Shown piece by piece: positions 42,601-53,906 of a DNA stretch of 64,000 bases. The notes beneath the pieces are model-generated. The model saw only the letters and a list, made by a program, of their open reading frames with translations. It was not told where the DNA came from and did not search any database. Source of the DNA: Rhabditoides inermis (Eukaryota > Nematoda > Chromadorea > Rhabditida > Rhabditidae); assembly GCA_963966185.1 (NCBI GenBank), contig CAWZYM010000065.1, positions 118,501 to 182,500 of the forward strand, read 5' to 3'. Position 1 is the first letter of the stretch. Each line of letters opens with the position of its first letter. Both the position numbers and the translations under genes were made by a program.

Positions 42601-45600
42601 GAGGCATTCCCGTCTGCAGCCCGGCCAAGGGAGACGTGTAGGGAGAGCCGCCAGGCAATGGACCCAGTCCCGACGGCACTGACGGAGCAGGCATCCGGGG
42701 AGGAATGTGCACCTAAACATTCACCGTCACATATTGCTGGGCTGTAGTTGATTGAGGGTGCTGCAGTACCTGCAGGGGGCTGTTTTGTTGTACAGTGGCA
42801 GTGGCGGTCGGTATGGTGGAAGAGGCTCCGGCGGGAGGGGCGGCGGGGGTGGGTGTGCCGGCCGACGATGGAGACGCCTCCTCCGCATCTGGCTCCTTTT
42901 TCATGTTCTTGTCCGCCGTCTCCAAGTCCTTCAGGATCATGCTGCAACACATATAACATAACTCAAAAGTCTATATATGCTATGCACCACCCTTCCACAA
43001 CCCACTTCATTTTTCGTCCAATCTCACACCACACTTCAACAAGCACAGTTGATAGTCAATCGTGTGTATCAAAATAACCTCACACATCGCCTGCTTCACT
43101 CTTCCACCTCTCTTTGCTGAGTGATCATTGCACAGATCCCAGCACACCTCGTGGTCAGCTGTTGTTGATGGAGGTTGGCGGTGAGCCAGCCATACAGCGC
43201 AGTAGATCCCATCACCGCAGTCATTCCTAACACATACGACAACTCACACACTAACCGGTCGACAAAGCAAAAGCCACAACGCTCGCTAGCGCTTCTAGAT
43301 GCCACAAATTAGTAGTTCCAACAGAAGCGAAAAATTCAGCTCAATCAAACGAGCGTGAAGCAACAAGAAAAAAAAAGAAGAAAATGGTTGCGAATGTGCG
43401 CACGTGTGATGAAGCAATAGCCGGCTACAAGATATGAATAACTTATCAGCAAAGTCACCAAACACCCAACACGCGTCACTTTGCGAATCGGGAAGAAGAG
43501 AGAAAGAGAGAGGAGACCAAGGCATGTTGGTTGTGACTAGCGATGATTACAAGGATGACGCGTAGCGAGATACATCGCTGTCGATTCCGCATACATATTG
43601 TTGATGTTGGCATCGTACAGAAGAAAAAAATTATAGAACAGACAAGCGATGACCAACGCATGACATCACATGAATCATGAAGAGAACATCGACGGAAATG
43701 ATAGTAAATCGAGACTTCGAGAAAAAAACATGGGCATATAATTAAATATGTGCGTTCGATTTATGAATGAGAAGGATAGGTAAGCAAAGGCAAGCGAGGG
43801 TGGAGGGCGGAGCTTTCCTTTCCACCTTCACAACTCTCTTTCTCCGCCACCGTTTTCTTTCCGTCTCATAGCCTAGCTCTCATTTTTCCTTTTCTGTTCT
43901 GTCGCCGAGGATACCGTGCAATTTCTCCTCTATCCCTCGCAATACATCATAAGCACAGTCGCAAGAGTACGGTTATTGTAGACACTCATAAGCATAACAA
44001 GTGAATGTCATCAAAAAGAAGAAACAAAAATAAGAACGCTGCGTATAAAATATAGGGAAGCTATGCGACAATGCATGTTCAGATGGAATAATATAGCCGA
44101 AACCAAATACACGAAAACTATGTTATCCCAAATTAAAGGTTTCCGAATCCCCATATTGCAATATTCACTGGAAGAATAAGATCTCCATTCCAAGATAAGA
44201 AAATGAGAAACCATCTTTTAGCTAGTAAGATTAGCTGAGACATTATAAGTCTGTCATAACACGGCAATCAACGAGAGCATCGAATTGCTGTCGATCTGCC
44301 TCAATCAGACCCATCCATCTGTACAACTATGGTTATGAAAAGGAGCTGCGATCCAGATGTTTGATGAAATTATGAGATCATATCATATTTATAATGGTAG
44401 TCAATGACAGTATCAATCTGCCATACTCCGAAGAGGATACAGTAGCGAGTAGCGAGTGACATTCGCGTTCTTTGATGTGTAGGGTGTAGCCATGTTGCCC
44501 GAAGAAACACGGGGACAATATCTCTCTCGCATGACTCGGGCAACCACCCTCGCCTCGCCCCGCCCTCCACCCTCACAGCAATGCTCTCGCACTCGAGGCA
44601 CTCGGTACACCTTACCCACTCGCTCTTTTCTCCTCCCCTGCCTAGCCTACAGCCCACGGGTCACAGGGGACACACAATCACAACAACATAACAACATGGA
44701 GAGGGCAAAGCGGTAAGTAGCCACATATCCCACGCCCCGTGTTGGCGAAAGTGAGACCAGATAATGGAGAGTTAAGGAGTAGAGAAACACAGCCGTAGAA
44801 AACGCGTCCATCGGCCGGCCAGCCAATCGAAACATGATCGTGGATATTATAATGCACTGTTCACAACAATACATCTACACAGGTTGCAGTAAGCGTGGAC
44901 TTGTCTCAGCCGATACGAGTACAATAACAAGCAAGTCATTATTACCCTACAGGCGAGTTATCAATCACCCCCACTCTCCGCAAACAATGATGTGAAATAG
45001 TTACATTGACTATAAACCTTAGAAAGATTATAAATGATGTAATGACAGGTATACAACTTCCTCACTTCATCATTGTGTAACGATCAATTATTAACTCATT
45101 ATCATCGATGCTGTTGCATACACTTTTTTATCTCGCCTCTCCCTCTCTCGCTCATTCTACATTTTCTCTACCCTTCCCCTTCATCTCCTTTTTTCTTCTC
45201 TTCTCTTTCTTTTAATCACTCTCACAATCACAGCCCGGCGCATTGCCATGACAACGTCCTCTTCGCATTAGATGTCTGTTTGCAAAGAGAGAAGAGCTAA
45301 CGATACATAATAGAGGCGACATTCCCGATATCAATCCCACAGCCAACTAACCCAGACACATAAGTAACGGGTGAACAGTGAGTCGACCCGTTTCCGAGTA
45401 CTTTTGCTAAACTGCGAGACATCTTCTACGGCCACCCGGCACTCAAATACTCAAGACCGAGCCATGCCGATTCCATATTTCAACAAGCTCGCCATAACCC
45501 CACAACGCACGCAATCTCTAGCTCATGCACGCGCCATTTTAACAGTCAGGTCAGAGCAAAAAATGTTAACAAATACTGAAAAAAATACAACTACACTAAA

Positions 45601-45914
45601 TTCAAATCCAATATAACTACTACTCACAGCAAATGAATATTATGAATGATTCAATTGATGAAACACCGCATAAACAGTTTGCAGTTGCGTAAATTGCAGT
45701 TGTGAGAACATACCGATAGCTGGGTCGCCGGTTGAGCTGCTCCCTTCGCTTTCTCGCCTCGTCTTCGCTCATTACCTCCTCTCCACCGACACCGTTTACT
45801 GCCCCACTCGCCATCTGCTGAAACAAAACAACAATCACAGTAAATAGTGAACTCGATACATGAATGAGTTATTGAAAAGTGACAAACCTTGAAGAAAATG
45901 AGTGCGGAGCTCAT
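39697..45914 (-). CDS. crh-1: CREB-family bZIP transcription factor
   Basis: The kinase-inducible region has NRRPSYR (about 45,720), matching the RRPSY phospho-switch of CREB, followed after a 2.7-kb intron by MILKDLETADKNMKKEPD (near 42,940). Middle exons (42,770-42,285) are rich in Thr/Ser/Gln/Pro/Ala. The basic region is KRQVRLLKNREAAKECRRKK (40,712-40,660), and the leucine zipper EYVKCLENRVAVLENQNKAL is on its own last exon (39,818-39,697), as is usual for CREB/CREM. Role: cAMP/Ca-responsive activator binding CRE sites in the nucleus. Start: MSSALIFFK at 45914 splices towards MASGAVNGVGGEEV; MASG may be the actual start on other transcripts, and a possible upstream exon (MLSTPNGQ, 46581) would imply alternative promoters. 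The C-terminus ends RKEKSEL. Confidence 0.88.
40835..40881. repeat. (ATT)n(AGT)n microsatellite
   Basis: Trinucleotide repeat changing from ATT to AGT units midway, in the CREB intron just upstream (gene sense) of the basic-region exon. Confidence 0.9.
42112..42262. mobile_element. Decayed MITE-like inverted repeat in CREB intron
   Basis: The left side TTTATACTCCTGCGACAGT and the complement of the right side (TTTTTACTCCTACCACAGT) match at most positions, and TTGCGAC/GTCGCAA words recur inside. No target duplication was settled. Weak call. Confidence 0.35.
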
Positions 45915-47648
45915 GGTATCAGATAAAAATGAATCAGCAGTGGCGCGGCGCTAATAGGGCAGCGGCAACAGGAGCCGGCAACTCGCGCGGGGAAGCAGGC
46001 AGCACACAACAGCCCAACCCACTCTCCTCTCTCCGCTCTCTCGACTGAGTTCTCACGTGCGCGCTTCTCGCTCGCTCGCCTCGCCAGCTCACTCGCTCCT
46101 TCTCGCCGCGACACAGCAGCACACACAGAGCCACTGATCCACTCTTTTTCTCACTCGCTCCCTCTTCTCGCCCCACACAAGGGGCGGACGCTCGGCGAAT
46201 ATGCGATATATCACTTAATGCTGGGAGAGTGGCCAACAAGATGGGCGACGATTCACCGCTATCGGAATCGGATAAAAGCAACAGGATTCGCTAGTGCTTA
46301 CTCGGATATTGGAAAGTGCGATTGATGATAGGAACCACAATAGCAAGGAGCAAACAACGCAAGTGAGTACATAAGTAATACATTTTCAGGCTTTCTCTGG
46401 CATATTTTTTCTTGGTAAAACCGCAAAACCGTATCGCAATCGAGAGGAAAGTAACGCCAAATAACAGGGGACAATGATAAACCGTTCGACTGCTCTTTAT
46501 AACTTGTTTTGAGTTAGTATATGTGAGAACAGTAGCAATAAGAAGACTTGAACTCACTTGTCCATTTGGTGTGGAGAGCATGTCGAAAAGGCAGTAAAAT
46601 TCAAACGGTCGAATTAGATTCGAAGTATATCACCAGCCTTCGCGAATCATCTAGCGATCGTCTGTGACGATCCTGAAAATCAACAAGCGAATAAACATTA
46701 ATTAGGTTACCTAAATGAAAGTTCAACGACAACGAAGTCCAATTATCAAATAAATAAAATAGTGATTTAAGAGTCTGAGACCACTTTTAACAACGACATC
46801 CATAAACATTAAAAACACTTAACAACGACATCTCTAAACATTAAGAACACAAGTGTTACAAAGTACAACATGCATTGAAACAGGCAACTCTCGAGAGAAA
46901 CATCTGATCACGTTGGGTGTAAACACGCAGAAACCGCCATAAACCCACGGAGAGCGATCAATATCGCAGGCAAACTGGTCACGCACACTCACCACCCTGC
47001 CACACAAACACACAAAATCGATACCGTAACAACAACAATACATCAAACTAGTAGTCAATTAAAATTAGCGATTATGATGTCATAAACCCGACCATAGTGC
47101 GAATATCTGCACATCACACACCACTAGCGCGCCTTCAAACACCCATTTCCTGTGTGCCAAACGGAGTCGTAGCAAAATATTTATCTCGCCAAAAAGGCTG
47201 TTAGTAAAGTTCGGCCGGCTCGGCCGCTCGGCCAACGTGAAAATTCGGCCAAAATATAACAATGAACGAATAATTCGGCCATTTCTGATAAACGTGAAAA
47301 ATATTCGGCCAAATCCTTAGAAACTTAGCATTTCTCATAACTCTTTATGGACCAATCGTGAATATGGACTCTTTATGGACCAATCTAAAATGTGCTTTCT
47401 TTGGCCGAACTATTCGGTTGGCCGAAGTTTTCGGTTGTACCATTTTATTTGGCCGAATTTTTACGTTGGCCGAGCGGCCGAGCCGGCCGAAACTATAGTA
47501 ACAGCCGCAAGGGTGTACATTGGTAAAAATGGGCGGCGTAGGGCAATCATTGTTTCTCCAATTTCAAAGTAAACACGCAACATATTCGCTGGCTAATCAC
47601 AATTTCCACTAGCCTTACGAATATAACATTATGCATGCTTGGCATCAA
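45915..47648. other. CREB upstream region / transporter downstream region
   Basis: No confident exon, except a possible CREB 5' exon ending at about 46,560. GC-rich CREB promoter-like sequence with CGCGC and CCGCC words lies at 45,940-46,200. The MITE at 47208-47495 is the only clear mobile element. Confidence 0.45.
47208..47495. mobile_element. 288-bp MITE with TAGTAA target duplication
   Basis: The terminal inverted repeats are about 50 bp (left AGTTCGGCCGGCTCGGCCGC, right complement TAGTTTCGGCCGGCTCGGCC), and the interior repeats TTCGGCCAAA in both orientations. The element is flanked by TAGTAA at 47202-47207 and 47496-47501. Non-coding. Confidence 0.8.
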
Positions 47649-47889
47649 TCAATGCCGCGCCTCTTGCTCCTCTTCCATCATGGGCACCTCCTCTTGAGGG
47701 TCGTGGTCGACGGTGACGTTGTCGAGGTTCACGCCCTTCGTCTCCACCAACGCCACGTACGACACAACCAGATTGACGGAGCCCAGCACGACTACGGTCA
47801 GATACACTGCAGGCGGCCACATCGTGTTCAAGTAGGCGAGCTGCAATCGACAACATTTTCTCTATCTCCCCCCCCCCTCTCTCCCTCTC

Positions 47890-47939
<50 letters not shown>

Positions 47940-49189
47940 GAAGGGAGCTATGATGGCTCCGATGCGCGCCACCAGACTGCACGTTCCCGTCGCTGACGCC
48001 CTGCAACGAGTGGGCGTGGTCGAATTGGGCGTGGCGTCACCTGCACGATGTCTCCATCGACTCGACGGCGCACAGGTAGCACGCATCCCACGTGTACTCG
48101 ATGAATACAGTGCCAAGGAGATTGGTAATAAGGAACACAACTCCCTGAAAAGAGAGATGGGCGGGACTAGAGGGGCGGGACAAGAGGGGTGGAACTTACG
48201 TGGTATCCGGAGAGGGTCATTACAAGAAGAGCAAGGAAGCAGAGGCAGACTATAGCCTGCGCGCCTTGATGAAGTGCGCGACGCGAGAACGAGGGGAAAT
48301 AGGTGTCGAAAGCGACCAGGACCTGAGAGAGAGCATGAGAGAGAGAGGGGAGCGAGTGATTAGAGAGAGAGAGAGAGAGAGATCGACTGACCATCTTGGA
48401 TACTGCAATAAGAATCGAGAAAAGGACTTGGTTGAGGAAGAAGTCTCCAGAGATATTGTTTGAGTTCAGATCAGTCGCATAGCCACACACCGCCGCCGTG
48501 AACCTAGAAAGACGTTTGTAGTCCCCGCCTCCTTTCGCCCCGCCTACCACATGAACCACAGCACGGAGAGTCTCTTTAGGAGGCCTCCTTGGAGCAGTTC
48601 GCAAAGCGTCTTAGACTTTTCGATTTTCTTGTGCTTCACTGGCTTATATTCGATGCCAGCGAACTTGGCGATGTGCTGCTCGGCCTTGCGCATCTCCTCC
48701 CACCGACCCTGCAAGCAAGAGTTGAGTGTGCCTTGCCTGTCTCCTCCCGCATACCTTGTTGTGGAGCCAGGTGGGGCTCTCAGGAAAGACGAATATGAGG
48801 ATGAGAAGGGCGGGCAGCGCAGTGAGTGCGCACACATACGAAGCCATCCTCCACTCATTGAATGCGTAACAGATCACAGTCATCATAAGACGGGCCACAC
48901 CCTCAAATAACATCATGTGTTCTCAATCTACTTTTTTTTATTTATAGAATTGAAACAACAAGTGGCTCTTCCCGTTGAATTGTTTGTTAGCTTTCACATA
49001 ATCCTATTCGTATTTTAGAAGAAATAAAATGTTCACCCAGTTAAAGAAAGCCCTGAGTGCCATTCTCTGTTGCGGTAGAAGCATTTCCATGACGAAAGTA
49101 CAGACGACAACAAGGGTGCCTCCCACAGAGAGGCCGACGAAGAAGCGAAGCACCAACAGAACCTGCCAGGACGGAGCCGCGCCTGAATG

Positions 49190-49236
<47 letters not shown>

Positions 49237-49489
49237 CCTCTCTCTCCTCTCCTCTCCCCTTCCTCCCACTCGTCGTACCCGATGCGAAGCTCATGACAAG
49301 TCCGAGAGTGAGAGCGAAGATGGCGACGGGCTTCCTTCCGAAGGCATCCGAAGCTGTGCCAAACGAAAACGTTCCGATAAGAACTCCGGCGAACTACAAC
49401 AAGTAGATCTCACCCTTCTCGGAATATATCTCAGTCCAGTCGATAAGAATTTTCGTCACTCCCTCTCCCTCCCTCCCCCTCCCTCCCCC

Positions 49490-49541
<52 letters not shown>

Positions 49542-50061
49542 ACTTTCTTCTCTCACACTTACAACTCAATCAACACACCTGAATCTGAGAGAACAGTGAA
49601 GTGAGGTAGGACGTATCTCCGCAATACCACTCAAACCTGAAAAAACAGTACATTATGGTATCATCATACTTACTTGTTGTTCACGTATCATTGAAATGTG
49701 CTACGAAAACTCACTCTAGGGCGGCCGAGTTGAATGCCTTATCCGGGAACGTGACGTTTCCCTTGCATCCTCTCAATACCTCGCAATCCTTCGTGGGTGG
49801 TCCACCATCGCAACTCCATTGCGGAATCTGCACAACACACGACAATCATCAACACGTGTTCATGAAAAGAAGAAAAACTCACATAATTGGAAAAGATGGG
49901 AAAGATCTGTTGAGATGCGAAGAATATGGCAAACTGCCATGTGAAAAGCACGAAGATGTGAAATCTATTCACATCGAATAACATCTGAAACACAAACGTT
50001 CTCAAAAAAAGGCACGAAAGTGGTGGTGGCATATTCGATAAGCATCAAAACGGGCTGACGG

Positions 50062-50104
<43 letters not shown>

Positions 50105-50182
50105 AAGTGACCTCGCGCACTGCGTGGACACGAATTGGCCGCGGTTTTCGGCATGCGCTCCACTCCCGGTCAATCCTGCCAT
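47649..50182 (-). CDS. SLC22-type organic ion transporter (MFS)
   Basis: The major facilitator family layout is clear. TM1 is FHIFVLFTWQFAIFFASQQI (about 49,960-49,900). It is followed by the large extracellular loop typical of SLC22 with cysteines (IPQWSCDGG, CEVLRGCKGN, FEWYCGDTS), then SQIQFAGVLIGTFSFG, the MFS signature DAFGRKPV, and later helices (LVLRFFVGLSVGGTLVVVCT; ALPALLILIFVFPESPTWL). The last exon ends LVETKGVNLDNVTVDHDP plus an acidic tail EEVPMMEEEQEARH. Role: plasma-membrane transport of organic cations, anions or carnitine; the substrate cannot be told. The first exon is uncertain: MAGLTGSGAHAENRG at 50182 is plausible but does not join in phase to the TM1 exon at 49,984. Several introns hold (CT)n. 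Confidence 0.8.
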
Positions 50183-50734
50183 CTCCGCCTATTATATGTA
50201 CTGTACACAACACACGGAGAGAGACGCGAAAACTGCTAGTATAATCCTCTTTCCATCATGAATATACCAACTCACGATAATTCAGTGAGTGAAAGAGTAG
50301 TTCCATGGAAGGGACACAGGAATCTAGTTTCACACATCGCACGGTCGCCAAAAATTGTGGAGCGAGGAGGGAGAGGGGAGGGGGGTTGAAAAAGCGGGGT
50401 GACGACAGAAGGTGATGGAAAAGCGAACGGGTGAACGCGACTATGTGTTGACAGACAACGGCGAGACAATCGAATGATTTGATATGGTTTCATTTCACCC
50501 CCAATGCAACCCACACAACATACTAACGATCGGAAGAGATGATTGATTGCTTCTCCACGCATACAAAAGACAACCCACACATGCACAGAAATCGAAGAGA
50601 CACATCGGAGAAAAAGGAAAGAACGAGCAGACAATTCATTTCCGCTATCACATTGCACCCTAAATATGATAATGATGATATCCTTCTGTACAGTTAGGGG
50701 CGGAGCTTGAGTAGGTGGGGCTTGGTGGGCGGAG

Positions 50735-50868
50735 CTACGAGAGGAATGCGTCGCGGATAGAGTTGATGAGTGGATACTTGCCGCGGCCGCACTTTCCAGT
50801 CGTGTCGTCTGATCCAATGTGGTAGATCATTACTCCTCCAACGCCGTGCTCCTTCGCGTACAGGGCCT

Positions 50869-50914
<46 letters not shown>

Positions 50915-50923
50915 GCTCTCTCG

Positions 50924-51001
<78 letters not shown>

Positions 51002-51460
51002 CCCACCTTGGCCCCCACACTCTCGTCGTCTTCTATGCTCAGCCATAGCTTGTCGGTGCCCCAGATGTATGGAGAGGATGTGGCCTTCTGCCACACATAG
51101 TGATACTTGTTCGGGTTTTGCTTGGTGAGAAGACACACCTGGACAGTGTATGTCGTTCACTTGACTACGTTTCAAGTACTCACATCTGCCTGGTTTCCGT
51201 AGTTGTCGTTCGTGCCCACAGCCGGTGAATACGGAGCGTTTATCCAGTAGTTCAGCTAGGCGAACGCTGTTCAAATCATTCAAATTTGCCCTCCTTACCA
51301 GCATAAAGCCATAGTTATACGTGGGAATCCCGAAAAGAGTCTTGTCCGGGCGAAGACCCATGGCGCGCCATACCAACATGGAAGCATGCTGGAAAGATAT
51401 GCTGGACGGAGAGAGAGAGAGGGAGAGAGGGGGGTGAGAGGGGGGGAGGGAGAGGGGGAA

Positions 51461-51508
<48 letters not shown>

Positions 51509-52760
51509 AGGAGAGAGAGAGTAGATAGAGAGAGGGGGGAGGGAGAGGGGGGAGGAGGGAGAGAGAGCCTACCGAGTTCATTTGACCAGCGAGACCCACT
51601 TCTCCGCGACTCATCTTGTAGAGAGGAGCGTTAAGACCCACCTGAAGGCAACAAGTTATTTCATTCTGTTACCTTTATCCTAATGGATGGAGAAGATCAA
51701 ACTATTATTCCATGCAAATTATCTTTTCAAAGTGCTTCGTATAAAAAGTAGTTAAGTTGTACTGATTATAAGTAGGGAAAGGGCCTGATCTGATAAAAGT
51801 TGTCCGTAAAAACAATTTACAATGTTATGCTATTATCACACCCATATTGCCACAACACAAAGCAGATCACATTCAATCTATCACCATAGGATGCCAATAG
51901 GAGAATACATGAAAATCGTAGTTCATCACAGAGACAAAGTCGCAATACCTGAAAAGATGGTTTGTTGATAAACATCTACTCGACACTCACTTGGACAGTG
52001 CGCGAGCATCGTATGCTTTGCGGGATATTGTGGGAGGCCCGGAGACAGCCATCGTCAGAGCAAGCTCCCTGCCGTACGCTTCTCTCAACGACTCAAATCA
52101 CGAATCGACTCTCCGCAGTTCTCTTTCTTGTACCTTCAACAAGTAGTTGAGCCTCTGCTTGTCATCCTTTCTCGCATCGCTACTCCACGACGGGAACTCC
52201 CAGTCGATGTCGATTCCATCCAAATCGAAACTCTTCAGGTATTCCTTGGTCACACTCGTAAAGTTTCCGATAGTCTCGAATGTTGACACCTAGACAACTA
52301 TTACGAAACAAATCTCACGCAGAAAGCACGAAAATAAAGATGCGCGCGTTCTAATCGGGCGCGTTCTGAATACAAGCATACCAGTCTTGTGAAGTGTGGA
52401 TTGGGTGATACCAGTGAGAGTAGAACCTTCACATTCTTGTTGTTCAGCTTAATAAAACGCAGCTTGGACGCCTACAATCAACCAACGACTTGAGTCAATT
52501 TGAGTTGACGCACGATCTCATCGGATGGCGGCTGGAAGGCCCCGTTGTTGTCGACCTGTGCTTCTCCTATGAGCAGGATATGCGTGCACAGTGTCACATA
52601 CAATTCTTCCACAGCTGGCTGATTCCATCTGAGAACACAGCGCATATCTCTCGCACACATTGGGTGATACTCACCGATAATAGCACGCGATGATTTTGTC
52701 ATCATTGCATAGAGCAAGTGATAGGAGAATAGAGAATGTGAGTAGCCGCAACATAGTCAT
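50735..52760 (-). CDS. Secreted GH18 chitinase-like protein
   Basis: Exon 1 (52760 to about 52675) encodes a signal peptide (MTMLRLLTFSILLSLALC) then NDDKIIACYYR, the usual start of a GH18 barrel. Exon 2 gives WNQPAVEELYVTLCTHILL. After a 43-nt intron comes ASKLRFIKLNNKNVKVLLSL. The catalytic strand FDLDGIDIDWEFPSW (about 52,225-52,180) has the complete DxxDxDxE motif including the proton-donor Glu, so the enzyme should be active. The later barrel has FVSVMNYDFH-like and AGQMNSV/MGLRPDKTLFGIPTYNYGF segments, and the end has VGGVMIYHIGSDDTTGKCGR. No chitin-binding module is seen. In worms such enzymes act on eggshell, cuticle, pharynx lining or food chitin. (GA)n/(CT)n tracts fill two introns (50,876-50,998 and 51,408-51,570). 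Confidence 0.88.
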
Positions 52761-53084
52761 ACAGGTACTCACTCGGCGTTAGTGTGCAGCAAATCGATCA
52801 GCTGATCTCCCCAGGTGGGCAGACTCACGTGGCGACAGATAGGCACAGAACACCGCATTCCCTTTCTTGATAGCAGACAGTCCTATCTCATCTTATCTCC
52901 CCCACACTTCTATCCATTCGCGTCAATATCACATCTTCAAATCACAAAGCATCAAAACATGACATCTATACATAAAAAATTATTCAACATACCGCGTGTT
53001 TTTCATACATCCGCCATATCAACATTCAATCAATTCAATTCAACATTTATCCGGTATCGCATTATGTGATCATAACTCAAAACA
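52761..53084. other. Chitinase upstream region
   Basis: AT-rich, no exon. A CGATCAGCTGATC word lies at 52794-52806. Likely promoter. Confidence 0.4.
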
Positions 53085-53575
53085 TCAATCATTCACAGAG
53101 TAGCGCCGGGAAGCAAAATTCTTCCATCTTGTCGCATCAGCGTCCGCGGCCACACTCTTCCATTCCTCCTCGAGGGTCCTCCTATTGGTCTGGATCGTCT
53201 TCTTGAATTCGTCGCTCCACTGTAGATGGGGGCGACCGGCCTTGCCTTTCCTTGGCGGGTTCCAATCGATCACGCGTCGCGTCCATCGGTCGTCGTTGCA
53301 AGTCATGATGTGGCGGGCGAACCTCCACTTCCTTGATCTCGCCTCGCACAGAACGTCTCGTAATCCCGTCAGTCGTCGTATATCCTTGCACGGCACTTTG
53401 TCCAGCAGAGTCAACCCGAGCATCTTTCGTTCCATTCGTCGTTGGACAGTTCTCAGCTTCTGCAGGTCTTCTCTCCTTAGACTCCATGTTTCGGCAGCGT
53501 AGGTGAGTGCGGGAAGAACTGCCATCCGAAATACTTTCCTCCGCAGTCGCATCGGCGCACTCTTCAGCGTCAGGA
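53085..53575 (-). mobile_element. LINE fragment: C-terminus of endonuclease/reverse transcriptase
   Basis: An open frame of about 155 codons encodes the tail of a non-LTR retrotransposon polyprotein: KVFRMAVLPALTYAAETWSL, LRTVQRRMERKMLGLTLLDK and GKAGRPHLQWSDEFKK are typical of the region after the RT. The RT catalytic core itself is missing, so this is a 5'-truncated copy between the chitinase and SPT6 genes. It is better preserved than the relative at 1,630-1,935. Confidence 0.85.
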
Positions 53576-53906
53576 ACTGGCTATGGCGGACAAACTTGGA
53601 TCTAGTTTCGGTACCAATTCGCGCATGCCTGATATCAACATTACAAACATGAAAACAAACCTAAGCATAGTCAAATCTCGTTTTAACATAAAAGCTCGAA
53701 CAAACACATGAGAACGAGACATGCCCTCTCAAGATCTGAATGTGAGGTGGGCGGGACTAAAAAAGGGGGAACTTTATAAATATGCACACAACAATCACTA
53801 GGTGACACTGGGAGCGGGGACATAGCGCACACGAGGGAGGGAGAAAGAGGGAGATGAGACAACTTAACCAAAACTAACAACAACTAGGAGACCGGAGAGA
53901 CAGGAC

